Shown: one piece after another, positions 27,004 to 35,953 of the stretch
Position numbering within the stretch: position 1 is the first letter of the stretch
Layout: each line of letters opens with the position of its first letter
NCBI RefSeq assembly: GCF_900099965.1
Contig: NZ_FNDJ01000033.1
Coordinates: 1 to 64,000 of the forward strand
Source: Nonomuraea jiangxiensis
GTDB taxonomy: Bacteria > Actinomycetota > Actinomycetes > Streptosporangiales > Streptosporangiaceae
Direction: 5' to 3'
Length of the DNA stretch: 64,000 nt
Notes under the pieces: model-generated
Told to the model about the DNA's origin: nothing
Databases searched by the model: none
The model's input: only the letters and a program-made list of their open reading frames with translations
Translations under genes and position numbers: made by a program

Positions 27004-27807
27004 TCAGTACGAGGCGCGTGCCGCGTCGGCCGGGCCGTGGATAAAGGTGGCCGCGAGGGCCTCGGAAGCGCGGGCGACCAGGGCGACGTCGGCGCCGACG
27101 AGCACGAAGCGCGCCCCGGCGTCCGCGTAGGCGCGTGCCGTGTCCGGGTCGAAGGCGTTGACGCCGACCGGCTTCCCCGCGGCGGCGACGCCGTCGAAGG
27201 CGCGGCGGACGGTGGCGACGACGTCGGGGTGCGTCTGCTGCCCCAGGACGCCCATGGAGGCGGCGAGGTCGCTCGGACCGACGAAGACGCCGTCGATGCC
27301 GGGGGTCGACGCGATCGCCTCCGCCGCCGCGGCGCCCTCGGCCGTCTCGATCTGCACGAACACGGAGACGTGGTCGGCGGCGTTCTGGAGGTAGCCGTCG
27401 ACGCGGTTCCAGCGGGCGGAGCGGGCGAGGGCGCTTCCGACGCCGCGACGGCCCGCGGGCGGGTACTGCGTCGCCTCCGCGACGGCTCCGGCCTCGTCGG
27501 GGGTCGAGATCATCGGCACGAGGATCGTCTGGGCGCCGAGGTCGAGGACCTGCTTGATCATCACGGGGTCGGCGGCGGGGACGCGCACCACGGGCGTGAC
27601 GGGGTAGGCCGAGACGGCGTACAGCTGCGCGAGCGTGGACTCCAGGCCGTTGGGGGAGTGCTCCATGTCGATGAGCACCCAGTCGAGGCCCGAGCCCGCC
27701 ATGATCTCGGCCATGACGGGGGAGCCGGAGCACACCCATCCGCCGAACAGCGGACGCTCGGCCGCGGCGAGACGATCGCGGAGGGTCGGGTTCAGACGAA
27801 GCGGCAT
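27004..27807 (-). CDS. hpaI: 4-hydroxy-2-oxoheptanedioate aldolase (HpaI/HpcH family)
   Basis: Class II pyruvate-dependent aldolase: cleaves 4-hydroxy-2-oxoheptanedioate to pyruvate and succinate semialdehyde, the last step of homoprotocatechuate catabolism. 267 aa, the normal length. Family features: LIDMEHSPNG, VVRVPAADP (substrate-binding Arg), VFVQIETAEG (metal Glu) and GVFVGPSDLAASMG (metal Asp). The ATG at 27805-27807 lies 16 nt inside the end of the hydratase gene. Last gene of the left operon. Confidence 0.93.
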   Translation of the reverse strand: MPLRLNPTLRDRLAAAERPLFGGWVCSGSPVMAEIMAGSGLDWVLIDMEHSPNGLESTLAQLYAVSAYPVTPVVRVPAADPVMIKQVLDLGAQTILVPMISTPDEAGAVAEATQYPPAGRRGVGSALARSARWNRVDGYLQNAADHVSVFVQIETAEGAAAAEAIASTPGIDGVFVGPSDLAASMGVLGQQTHPDVVATVRRAFDGVAAAGKPVGVNAFDPDTARAYADAGARFVLVGADVALVARASEALAATFIHGPADAARASY

Positions 27808-28577
27808 GAGATGGTCCCCATCGGTCCGTAGTCGGCCAGCACGGTGTCGCCCTTGTCCACCCATACGGGACGGGTGAACGAGCCGGCGAGGATGATCTCC
27901 CCGGCTTCCAGGCGATCGCCGTGCCGGTGCGTCTTGTTGGCGAGCCACGCGACCCCCGACGCCGGGTGGTTCAGGACCCCGGCGGCCACGCCCGTCTCCT
28001 CGATCGTCTCGTTGCGGTAGAGGAGGGCCGCCACCCACCGCAGATCGACCGCGTCGGGCCGCACCGGATTGCCCCCGAGTACGAGCCCGCCATAGGCGGC
28101 GTTGTCGGAGATGGTGTCGACGATCGTGCGGCCTTCGAGCTCGATGTGGGAGTTGAGCACCTCCAGAGCGGGCGTGACGTACTCCGTCGCGCGCAGGACG
28201 TCGAACAGCGTGCAGTCCGGGCCCTCCAGCGGCTCCTTCAGGACGAAGGCGAGCTCGACCTCGATGCGGACGTTGGAGAAGCGGTCGTGCGGGATGCGCG
28301 CGCCGTTCTCCCACACGGTGTCGTCGAACATGACGCCGTAGTCGGGCTCCGTGATGCCGGTCGCGGCCTGCATGGCGCGGGAGGTGAGCCCGATCTTGCG
28401 GCCGACGAGGCGACGCCCGGCCGCGAGGTTCTTCTCCTTCCACACCGCCTGGATGGCGTAGGAGTCCTCGATCGTGGCCTCGGGGAACCGCGCGGTGATG
28501 CGCGGTATGACCCCGTGCGTCCGCTCCGCCTCCGCGAGCTCCTCCGCGAGGGACGTGATGGTGTCTTTCGTCAGCAT
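27792..28577 (-). CDS. hpaH: 2-oxo-hept-4-ene-1,7-dioate hydratase (HpaH)
   Basis: Adds water to 2-oxohept-4-enedioate before the aldolase step. 261 aa of the MhpD/HpaH hydratase family (FAH-like fold): [45 protein letters not shown], and the C-terminal [18 protein letters not shown]. Start ATG at 28575-28577. MhpD-type hydratases are close relatives, but the neighbours (HpaD, HpaE, HpaI) decide for HpaH. Confidence 0.92.
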   Translation of the reverse strand: MLTKDTITSLAEELAEAERTHGVIPRITARFPEATIEDSYAIQAVWKEKNLAAGRRLVGRKIGLTSRAMQAATGITEPDYGVMFDDTVWENGARIPHDRFSNVRIEVELAFVLKEPLEGPDCTLFDVLRATEYVTPALEVLNSHIELEGRTIVDTISDNAAYGGLVLGGNPVRPDAVDLRWVAALLYRNETIEETGVAAGVLNHPASGVAWLANKTHRHGDRLEAGEIILAGSFTRPVWVDKGDTVLADYGPMGTISCRFV

Positions 28578-28614
28578 GATGACTCTTCCGTGAGAAGGCG
28601 GCGCGGGGGACCTC

Positions 28615-29775
28615 TTAGAGCTGGTGGCCCAGCTTGTACTCGCCCTGCTTGTACTCGGGCATCCCCTCGGTGTCGTCCTTGCGGGTGTAGGAGAAGCCGT
28701 CGGCGCCGATCGTGACCGCCATCTCGCTCGCGTCGGTACGGGCGACGACGGGCTGCGGGTTGCCGTCGAGGTCGAGTACGAGCGAGGCTTCGGTGTACCA
28801 GCTCGGCACGACCGGGTTGCCCCACCAGTCGCGGCGCTGGTTGTCGTGCACGTCCCACGTGATGACGGGGTTGTCGGGGTCGCCCGTGTAGTAGTCCTGG
28901 GTGTAGATCTCGACGCGGTGGCCGTCGGGGTCGCGCAGGTAGAGGTAGAACGCGTTCGAGACGCCGTGCCGGCCGGGGCCGCGCTCGATGGCGTCGGAGC
29001 GGCGCAGCGCGCCGAGCTTGTCGCAGATGGCGAGGATGTTGTGCTTCTCGTGCGTGGCGAACGCCACGTGGTGCATACGGGGACCGTCGCCGCCCGTCGT
29101 CGCGGTGTCGTGGACGGTGGGCTTGCGGCGCATCCACGCGGCGTAGACGACGCCGTCGGAGTCCTGGATGTCCTCCGTGACGCGGAACCCGAGGTCCTGG
29201 TAGTGCCGGACGGCCTTGGGCACGTCGGGCGTGACCTGGTTGAAGTGGTCGAGGCGGACGATGGAGGCGGGCGTGTGGAGGTCGTAACGCCAGGCGAGGC
29301 GCTCGACGTGCTCGACGGCGTGGAAGAACTCGTACGGGAAGCCGAGCGGGTCCTCCACGCGCACGGAGTCACCGATGCCCTTGACGAAGCCGTCCGCCCG
29401 GCGTTCGACGCGGCATCCCAGCTCGCTGTAGAAGGCGACGGCCTTGTCCAGGTCCTCGGGGGTCCGGACCCGGTACGAGAACGCCGCGACGGCGGCGACG
29501 GGCCCCTTGCGCAGCACGAGGTTGTGGTGGATGAACTCCTCCAGCGAGCGCAGGTAGATCGCCTCGTCGTCCTCCTCCGTGACGGTCAGGCCCAGCACGT
29601 CGACGTAGAACTCGCGGGAGGCGGCCAGGTCGGTGACGACGAGCTCCATGTAGGCGCAGCGCAGGATGTCGGGCGCGGGCGAGGAGGGCGTGGGGACGGG
29701 GTTCTCCGCGTGGATCGGAGCTTCCTGGCTGACGGAGAAGCCGGAGGAGGTCGGGGTACGGTCGTGGACGGTCAT
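28615..29775 (-). CDS. hpaD: Homoprotocatechuate (3,4-dihydroxyphenylacetate) 2,3-dioxygenase, extradiol VOC type
   Basis: Ring-cleaving Fe(II)/Mn(II) dioxygenase. 386 aa with a 22-residue N-terminal extension relative to the Brevibacterium fuscum enzyme. With that offset every known active-site residue aligns: metal ligands His177, His236 and Glu289 (His155, His214, Glu267 in B. fuscum), the acid-base His222 (His200), Arg265 (Arg243) and Tyr279 (Tyr257). That agreement makes the substrate assignment unusually firm for a VOC protein. Product: 5-carboxymethyl-2-hydroxymuconate semialdehyde, passed to the adjacent dehydrogenase. Confidence 0.95.
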   Translation of the reverse strand: MTVHDRTPTSSGFSVSQEAPIHAENPVPTPSSPAPDILRCAYMELVVTDLAASREFYVDVLGLTVTEEDDEAIYLRSLEEFIHHNLVLRKGPVAAVAAFSYRVRTPEDLDKAVAFYSELGCRVERRADGFVKGIGDSVRVEDPLGFPYEFFHAVEHVERLAWRYDLHTPASIVRLDHFNQVTPDVPKAVRHYQDLGFRVTEDIQDSDGVVYAAWMRRKPTVHDTATTGGDGPRMHHVAFATHEKHNILAICDKLGALRRSDAIERGPGRHGVSNAFYLYLRDPDGHRVEIYTQDYYTGDPDNPVITWDVHDNQRRDWWGNPVVPSWYTEASLVLDLDGNPQPVVARTDASEMAVTIGADGFSYTRKDDTEGMPEYKQGEYKLGHQL

Positions 29776-29816
29776 GTCAGCGTCCTTGCTTTCGTGACGG
29801 ATGGGGGGCGTGCTGC

Positions 29817-31325
29817 CTACTTGCCGAAGGTGGGGTTGTGGACCTCGCCGAGCGTGATGTGCACGGCCTGCTGGTCGGTGTAGAAGTCGATCGAGCGGTA
29901 GCCGCCCTCGTGTCCGAGGCCCGACGCCTTGACACCGCCGAAGGGCGTACGCAGGTCGCGGACGTTGTTGGAGTTGAGCCACACCATGCCCGCCTCGATG
30001 GCCTGGGCGAAGTTGTGGGCGCGCTTGAGGTCATTCGTCCAGACGTAGGCGGCGAGACCGTATTTCGTGTCGTTCGCGAGCGCGAGCGCCTCCTCCTCCG
30101 TGTCGAAGGGCGTGATCGCGACGACCGGGCCGAAGATCTCCTCCTGGAAGATGCGGGCGCCGGGGGCCACGTCGGCGAACACGGTCGGGGCGACGAAGTT
30201 GCCGGACTCGAAGCCCTCGGGGCGTCCGCCTCCCGCCACCAGGCGGCCCTCGCCCTTGCCGAGCTCGACGTAGCTCATGACCTTCTCGAAGTGCTCGGGG
30301 TGCACGAGCGCGCCGACCTCGGTGGCGGGGTCGTGCGGGTAGCCGACCTTCACGCGCTTGGCCTGCGCGGCGTACCGCTCGACGAACTCCTCGTACACCT
30401 CGCGCTGGACTAGGATGCGGCTGCCCGCCGTGCAGCGCTCGCCGTTGAGCGAGAAGACCCCGAAGATGGTCGCGTCGATCGCGGCGTCGAGGTCGGCGTC
30501 GGCGAAGACGATGGCGGGCGACTTGCCGCCGAGCTCCATCGACAGGCCCTTGAGGTGCGGGGCGGCGTTGGCGAAGATGATCTGCCCCGTACGGCTCTCG
30601 CCCGTGAACGAGATGAGGGGCACGTCGGCGTGCCTCACGAGCGCGTCGCCGGCGTCCTCCCCGAGGCCGTTGACCAGGTTGAAGACGCCCTGGGGAAGCC
30701 CCGCCTCCTCGAAGATCCCCGCCCACAGCGAAGCCGACAGCGGCGTGAACTCGGCCGGCTTGAGCACGACGGTGTTGCCCGTCGCGAGGGCGGGGCCGAG
30801 CTTCCAGCTCTCCAGCATGAAGGGCGTGTTCCACGGCGTGATCAGTCCCGCGACGCCGATCGGCTTGCGGTTGACGTAGTTGATCTGGCGGCCGGGGACC
30901 TTGAAGGTGTCGTCGGCCTGCGCGACGACCAGGTCGGCGAAGAACCGGAAGTTCTCGGCCGCGCGGCGCGCCTGGCCGAGCGCCTGCGTGATCGGCAGAC
31001 CCGAGTCGAACGACTCGAGCTCGGCGAGGCGGGCGTCGCGGGACTCGACGAGGTCGGCGATGCGGTGCAGCACGCGCGAGCGCTCGCGCGGCAGCATCCG
31101 GGGCCACGGGCCCTCCCTGAACGCCCGGCGGGCCGCCGCCACGGCGCGGTCGATGTCGGCCTTCTTGCCGGCCGCGGCCTGCGCGTACACCTCGTTCGAT
31201 ACGGGATCAAGCACGTCGAACGTGTCGCCGTCGAGCGAGTCGACGAACTCTCCGTCGATGTAGTGCCGGATGCGCGCGGGCAGGTCGGCGGGGACGTGCC
31301 GGACGGAGGTCGCGGTGTCGGTCAT
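29817..31325 (-). CDS. hpaE: 5-carboxymethyl-2-hydroxymuconate semialdehyde dehydrogenase (HpaE)
   Basis: NAD-dependent aldehyde dehydrogenase oxidising the ring-cleavage product. 502 aa with ALDH motifs ITPWNTPFMLESWKLGPAL, LSMELGGKSPAIVF (general base Glu) and FSLNGERCTAGSR (nucleophile Cys). ATG at 31325 follows GGGAAG. An alternative ATG at 31367 would overlap the HpaG stop as TGATG and add 14 residues. Context within the hpa operon identifies the substrate. Confidence 0.92.
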   Translation of the reverse strand: MTDTATSVRHVPADLPARIRHYIDGEFVDSLDGDTFDVLDPVSNEVYAQAAAGKKADIDRAVAAARRAFREGPWPRMLPRERSRVLHRIADLVESRDARLAELESFDSGLPITQALGQARRAAENFRFFADLVVAQADDTFKVPGRQINYVNRKPIGVAGLITPWNTPFMLESWKLGPALATGNTVVLKPAEFTPLSASLWAGIFEEAGLPQGVFNLVNGLGEDAGDALVRHADVPLISFTGESRTGQIIFANAAPHLKGLSMELGGKSPAIVFADADLDAAIDATIFGVFSLNGERCTAGSRILVQREVYEEFVERYAAQAKRVKVGYPHDPATEVGALVHPEHFEKVMSYVELGKGEGRLVAGGGRPEGFESGNFVAPTVFADVAPGARIFQEEIFGPVVAITPFDTEEEALALANDTKYGLAAYVWTNDLKRAHNFAQAIEAGMVWLNSNNVRDLRTPFGGVKASGLGHEGGYRSIDFYTDQQAVHITLGEVHNPTFGK

Positions 31326-31366
31326 GTGATCTTCCCGTTCGGAGGTGAGCTGAGAGTGGACGGTCA

Positions 31367-32839
31367 TCAGGCCCTGGCCCTGGCGGCTGCCTCGTACTTC
31401 GCGCGCCATTCCGCGTTCATGGGGAACAGGCCGTCGACGGGGTGACCGGCGGCGACCTGCTCGGCGATCCACGCGTCCTCGGTCTCCTGGGCGAGCGCGG
31501 CGTCGGCCACCTCCTCGGCGATCGCCGGGGGGATCACCACGACCCCGTCGTCGTCACCCACGACGATGTCGCCCGGCTGGACCGTGGCGCCGCCGCACGC
31601 GATCGTGAGGTCGGCGTCCCACGGCACGTGCCTGCGGCCCAGCACGGCGGGGTGCGGCCCCTGGCTGAAGACGGGCAGGTCGATGCCGGCGACCGTCGCA
31701 TAGTCGCGTACGCCGCCGTCCGTGACGACACCCGCCGCGCCGCGGGCGAGGGCGCGGAGGGCGAGCACGTCGCCGAGGGTGCCGGAGCCGCGCTCACCGC
31801 GCGCCTCGATGACGATGACCTCGCCCTCCCGCACGGCGTCGAACACGCGCTTCTGCGCGTTGTAGCCGCCGCCGTGGCTGGCGAAGAGGTCCTCGCGGTA
31901 CGGGACGAAGCGCAGCGTCCTCGCGACGCCGACGAGCTTCGTGCCCGGCCGGGTCGTGCGCACGCCGTCGATCGAGACGTGGTCGAGGCCGCGCTTGCGC
32001 AGCTGCTGCGACAACCCGGCGACGGGCGCCTTGAGCAGCTTCTCGCGCAGCTCGGGGGACAGGGCCGGACCGGTCGCCGCGGCGGGGAGCCCCGCGGCCT
32101 CGCGCGAGCCCCACGCCTCCTCGCGCTGGCGGTCGTCGACCGAGGGGAGCGAACCGAGGGCGGGATCGAAGCCGCCGGGACCCTCGACCACCCGGCTCGT
32201 CAGCCGGCCCGAGCTCGGCCCACCCGGCACATCGACCTCGACCTCGACGACGTCTCCCGGGACGGCCACCGACGCGCCGGCCGGAGTTCCGGTGAGGATG
32301 AGGTCGCCGGTCTCGAGCGTGAGGTGCTGGGAGAGGTCGGCAATGAGCTGGGAGAACGGGAAGATGAGGCCGGCGGTCTCGCCCTCCTGGACCAGCTCGC
32401 CGTTGAGCCACGTCCGCACGCGCAGCGCGGTGGGATCGACCGTACGCGCGTCGATGAGCCGCGGGCCGACGGGTGTGTAGCCGTCGCGGCCCTTGTTGCG
32501 CACGTTCGAGCCCTTGTCGTTGGCGCGCAGGTCGTACAGTCCCCAGTCGTTCGACGCCGTCACCCATGCCACGTGTCTCCAGGCCTCGGCGGGGGAGACG
32601 CTTCGCGCGGGTGAACCGATGACGAGGGCGATCTCGCCCTCGAAGGCGAGCAGCTCCGTGCCCTCGGGACGCTCGACCGGGTCGCCCGAGGCGCCCAGGG
32701 AGCTCGACGGCTTGAAGAAGTACGAGGGAGCGGCGGGCCGGCGGCCCCGCTGCGCTGCGCGGGACTCGTGGCTGATGTGGACGGCGATGATCTTCCCCGG
32801 CGTGCTGGGCAGGGAACCGGGTGCGGGTGCGGTGCTCAT
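31367..32839 (-). CDS. hpaG: HpaG-like FAH-fold decarboxylase/isomerase fused to an RraA-like domain
   Basis: 490 aa with two unrelated folds. Residues ~1-240 are a fumarylacetoacetate-hydrolase-fold domain (FEGEIALVIGSPARSVSPAE, WGLYDLRANDKGSNVRNKG, LTLETGDLILTGTPAG), as in the HpaG decarboxylase/isomerase. Residues ~265-470 are RraA-like (SIDGVRTTRPGTKLVGVART, VTDGGVRDYATVAGIDLPVF, QPGDIVVGDDDGVVVIP), the fold of 4-hydroxy-4-methyl-2-oxoglutarate aldolase/oxaloacetate decarboxylase. Enterobacterial HpaG instead has two FAH domains. No separate HpaF isomerase was found in the island, so the extra domain may supply a missing isomerase or decarboxylase step. Confidence 0.85.
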   Translation of the reverse strand: MSTAPAPGSLPSTPGKIIAVHISHESRAAQRGRRPAAPSYFFKPSSSLGASGDPVERPEGTELLAFEGEIALVIGSPARSVSPAEAWRHVAWVTASNDWGLYDLRANDKGSNVRNKGRDGYTPVGPRLIDARTVDPTALRVRTWLNGELVQEGETAGLIFPFSQLIADLSQHLTLETGDLILTGTPAGASVAVPGDVVEVEVDVPGGPSSGRLTSRVVEGPGGFDPALGSLPSVDDRQREEAWGSREAAGLPAAATGPALSPELREKLLKAPVAGLSQQLRKRGLDHVSIDGVRTTRPGTKLVGVARTLRFVPYREDLFASHGGGYNAQKRVFDAVREGEVIVIEARGERGSGTLGDVLALRALARGAAGVVTDGGVRDYATVAGIDLPVFSQGPHPAVLGRRHVPWDADLTIACGGATVQPGDIVVGDDDGVVVIPPAIAEEVADAALAQETEDAWIAEQVAAGHPVDGLFPMNAEWRAKYEAAARARA

Positions 32840-32880
32840 AGTGTGGCCTTCGCGTCTACCTGGTCGCGGTACAGGGGGTT

Positions 32881-34575
32881 TCAGCGGGTGGAGGTGGTCA
32901 GAACGTCGGAGCCCTGCTCGCTGCGGGAGCGGTTCGCGGCACCGAGCCGGGCGGCGAAGGCGGCGACATCCGATGGCAGTGCCGTCCCCCGCCACGCCAC
33001 GTGCTGATCGCGACGGGCGATCACGAACGGCGTCGTGTACGCGGGATCCCCGGCGCCTTCTGGCAGCCTGACCACGGTGACGGGCAGGCCCGCGGCGCGT
33101 GCCTCCTCCGCCCACCTCTCCGCGGCGTCGAAGTGATCGAGCACCACGAGGGTGTACCACGGACCGAGGTGGTCGTACAGCGACGAACCATCCGCGAGCC
33201 AGTGGTGGGGCAGGCGGCACCCCGGCACCGTGGAGGGCGTGTACGTGCCCATCGTGTACTCCGGCGCCGGGCCGTCCGCGACGATGATCGGGCTGTCCGC
33301 GTAGCTGTAGCCGAAGTTGAGGCCCGCCGCCGCGAACTGCTGGACGTTCAGGTCGTAGGCGAGCTTCCCGAAGGCCGCGCGGGCCGCGTCCCCCTCGGGG
33401 CCCTCGGCCTCCAGGCCGGCGGGCACATCCGTGTCGGAGATCTTCCGCAGGTGGGACATCGCGAAGCGGGACACCTGGTCCGTGATGGGCTGGCGCTCGG
33501 CCTCGTAGGCGTCCAGGATCGACTCGTCCGCCCAGCCGGCGATCACGGCGCTCAGGAGCCACGACAGGTTGAGGCCGTCGGCGATGCCGGCGTTCATGCC
33601 GTATCCGCCGTAGGGCACCCAGAGGTGAGCGGCGTCACCGGCGAGGAACATGCGGCCTTCGCGGAACTTGTCCGCCACGAGACGGCGAGCGATCCAGTCC
33701 TCACGGGAGACGAACTCGTAGGACTGGTCGTCGGAGATGCCGAGGATGTCGCGGATCGCCCGGTCGCGGTCGACCTCCTGGCGCTCGGCCTCCTCGGCGC
33801 TCAGGTACGTGTGGATCAGGAACGTCTCGACGCCGTCGATGGAGTAGACATGGCCGTTGCGGCGGTCGTTGTAGACGTAGTAGCCCCACGCCTTCCCCGC
33901 CGGCATGCGCTCGTACAGGTCTGGCACCTTGACGCACGTCGACTGGACGTGCTGCAGGACGGGGTCACCGTGGAACGAGGACCCGATCGCCTTCCGCACG
34001 AGCGAGCGGCCACCGTCCGCGCCGATGAGGTAGCGACCGCGAAGAGCCGTCCTCTCCTGCGAGCCCACCGGGGTGACCTCCACCGTCACGCCGTCCTCGT
34101 CCTGGGTGACCGCGACGGCCCTGACCTCGTTGCGAAGGCTCACGTTCGCCAGGGAAGCCACGTGCTCCTCGAGGATGGGCTCAAGGAAGCGCTGGTTCAC
34201 GCGGTGCGCCGGCTCGGCGACCGCCCAGGTGGTGTCGGGACCCTTCCCCGTTCCGTCGCGACGGGCGGCGGCGGAGGGGATCGGGATGCGACCGAACTCC
34301 GTGCCCGTCACCGAGGTGAGGAAGACGACGTCCTGAGGGTGGTCGGAGGGCAGGCCCGCCGAGCGGACCCTGTCGGCCAGCCCGAAGCGGCGCAACGCCT
34401 CCATCGTGCGGGCGGCCACGTGGTTGCACTTGACGTTCGGGGGGTCCAGGTAGGGGTTCTCTTCGATGACGATCGTCGAGACTCCGCGCGAGTCCAGATC
34501 CATCGCGGCCAGCAGGCCGACGGGCCCTCCGCCGACGATGATGACCTCGGCGTCGAAGGTGGCGGAGTTGGTCAC
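32881..34575 (-). CDS. Class A FAD-dependent aromatic monooxygenase (PheA/TfdB/MhpA group), probable hydroxyphenylacetate hydroxylase
   Basis: NAD(P)H-dependent flavin hydroxylase of 564 aa: dinucleotide motif IIVGGGPVG (Gly15-x-Gly17-x2-Gly20) and FAD/ribityl motif FLAGDAAH (Asp314, His317) followed by PYGGYGMNAGI. The C-terminal ~150 residues form the thioredoxin-like domain of phenol-hydroxylase relatives. First gene of the hpa operon. No HpaB/HpaC two-component hydroxylase is present, so this protein most likely makes 3,4-dihydroxyphenylacetate from 4- or 3-hydroxyphenylacetate. Exact substrate is inferred. Confidence 0.82.
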   Translation of the reverse strand: MTNSATFDAEVIIVGGGPVGLLAAMDLDSRGVSTIVIEENPYLDPPNVKCNHVAARTMEALRRFGLADRVRSAGLPSDHPQDVVFLTSVTGTEFGRIPIPSAAARRDGTGKGPDTTWAVAEPAHRVNQRFLEPILEEHVASLANVSLRNEVRAVAVTQDEDGVTVEVTPVGSQERTALRGRYLIGADGGRSLVRKAIGSSFHGDPVLQHVQSTCVKVPDLYERMPAGKAWGYYVYNDRRNGHVYSIDGVETFLIHTYLSAEEAERQEVDRDRAIRDILGISDDQSYEFVSREDWIARRLVADKFREGRMFLAGDAAHLWVPYGGYGMNAGIADGLNLSWLLSAVIAGWADESILDAYEAERQPITDQVSRFAMSHLRKISDTDVPAGLEAEGPEGDAARAAFGKLAYDLNVQQFAAAGLNFGYSYADSPIIVADGPAPEYTMGTYTPSTVPGCRLPHHWLADGSSLYDHLGPWYTLVVLDHFDAAERWAEEARAAGLPVTVVRLPEGAGDPAYTTPFVIARRDQHVAWRGTALPSDVAAFAARLGAANRSRSEQGSDVLTTSTR

Positions 34576-34754
34576 TTACTGGGACTCCAATCGGTCAGCG
34601 GATCGCGGTGAGATCGCGCCCCGGCGTGGGGATCGGTCGTGGGACTGGCGGTCATCGTCGAACTCCCCCGTAACGAGATCTGGACGCTCTGTAGCGAACC
34701 CTCCATGGACGGAACACCACGAGTGTGCGGGGGCTGGTTAAATCAGGCAATGAC

Positions 34755-34774
34755 AACTATCATGATTGATAGTT
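34755..34774 (+). promoter_or_regulatory. Perfect inverted repeat in the hpa/lysR divergent promoter region
   Basis: AACTATC-ATGATT-GATAGTT: 7-bp arms and 6-nt spacer, 13 nt before the lysR start and overlapping its ribosome site region. Its position suits autoregulation by the LysR protein and control of the divergent flavin monooxygenase operon. The rest of the 34576-34787 gap shows no other gene. Confidence 0.6.
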
Positions 34775-34787
34775 CAAGGAGATTGAA

Positions 34788-35744
34788 GTGAACGGAACCT
34801 CGGCGCTCTCGCTCAGGCAGCTGCAATACTTCTGCGCCGTCGTCGAGAGCGGATCGGTCACCGAGGCGGCCAAGAGGCTGCACGTGTCCGCGGGCGGGGT
34901 CTCGCTCGCCATCACGCAGCTCGAAGAGCTCCTCGACGTCCAGCTCACGCTGCGCACGCGCGGCAAGGGCGTCGAGATCACCGACGCCGGCCGCAGCGTC
35001 TACGAAACCGCGCGAGTGATCGCCCGCTGCGTCGATGACATTCAGGAGCTGGCCGGGACCATCCGCGGCAGACTGCGCGGCCCGCTGCGGGTCGGGATCT
35101 TCACGACCCTGTCCCCCTGGCTGTTCCCGCAGATGGCCGAATACTTCGCGAAGCGTCACCCGGCGATCGATCTCCAGCTGGAGGAAGGAGCGTCGGCGGC
35201 GCTCCAGACCCTCCTGGTGGAGGGGAGGCTGGACGCGGCCCTGCTGTACGAGAACCACATCGTCTCCGAGGTCGACGTCCAGCGGCTCGTCCCTGTCCGG
35301 CTGCAGCTCGCCGTCTCGCCGAGCCATCCGCTGGCCGGCCAGGACAAGGTCTCGCTCAGCGCCCTGCGCGACGAGTACGCCGTTCTGCTCGCCATGCGCC
35401 CGGCCACCGATCACGTCGAGGAGATCCTGCGCAACGCCGGCATCACGCCCCGGGTGCGCTGGCGGAGCGCGAACGTCGAGACGATTCGCTCGCTCGTCGC
35501 GCGAGGTCTCGGCTACACGATCATCATGGGCCGTCCCCACGGCGACCTGACGTACGACGGGAAGCCGATCGTGTACCGCCCCATCGCGGACGACATCCCC
35601 GCGAACCACGTCGTGCTCGCCACCGCGCCCGGTGCCCGGCGCACGGCCCGGGTGGAGGCGCTGCGGGCCTACTGCCGTGAAGCGGTCGCGGGGCAGTTCG
35701 CCTCGCTCGACGGCACGCCCGTGAGCAAGACCGGCACGCTCTGA
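34788..35744 (+). CDS. LysR-family regulator of the aromatic catabolic island
   Basis: 318 aa. An N-terminal winged HTH (LSLRQLQYFCAVVESGSVTE, RLHVSAGGVSLAITQLEELL) is followed by a periplasmic-binding-like effector domain (LRVGIFTTLSPWLFPQMAEY onward). GTG start preceded by AAGGAG. Divergent from the hpa operon and upstream of, in the same direction as, the aminotransferase-transporter-decarboxylase-dehydrogenase genes, so it is placed to regulate both arms. The effector is probably a pathway intermediate; not identifiable. Confidence 0.92.
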   Translation: MNGTSALSLRQLQYFCAVVESGSVTEAAKRLHVSAGGVSLAITQLEELLDVQLTLRTRGKGVEITDAGRSVYETARVIARCVDDIQELAGTIRGRLRGPLRVGIFTTLSPWLFPQMAEYFAKRHPAIDLQLEEGASAALQTLLVEGRLDAALLYENHIVSEVDVQRLVPVRLQLAVSPSHPLAGQDKVSLSALRDEYAVLLAMRPATDHVEEILRNAGITPRVRWRSANVETIRSLVARGLGYTIIMGRPHGDLTYDGKPIVYRPIADDIPANHVVLATAPGARRTARVEALRAYCREAVAGQFASLDGTPVSKTGTL

Positions 35745-35821
35745 GGGGCGGCCGGCGCGGCCGTCCTGTCCCTGATGGCGACGGGGAAACGGACATTCCG
35801 CGGGGGGCGGCGGGCGCCAGA

Positions 35822-35840
35822 AGTTCAGAATTTCTGAACT
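35822..35840 (+). promoter_or_regulatory. 19-nt perfect palindrome upstream of the aminotransferase operon
   Basis: AGTTCAGAATTTCTGAACT, 9-bp arms round a single central base, 114 nt before the aminotransferase start. AT-rich arms and absence of a T-run speak for an operator rather than a terminator. It differs from the repeat in front of lysR, so a second regulator may act here. Confidence 0.6.
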
Positions 35841-35953
35841 GTTTAGCCCGATATTTGTGATTGCCGTAATCCCACTGGTGGGCGCAATGTAGTGCAACCG
35901 GCCGCACACGACCGGACAGCACGCGATCGGCGAACGCTCACGGAAGGAGACAC

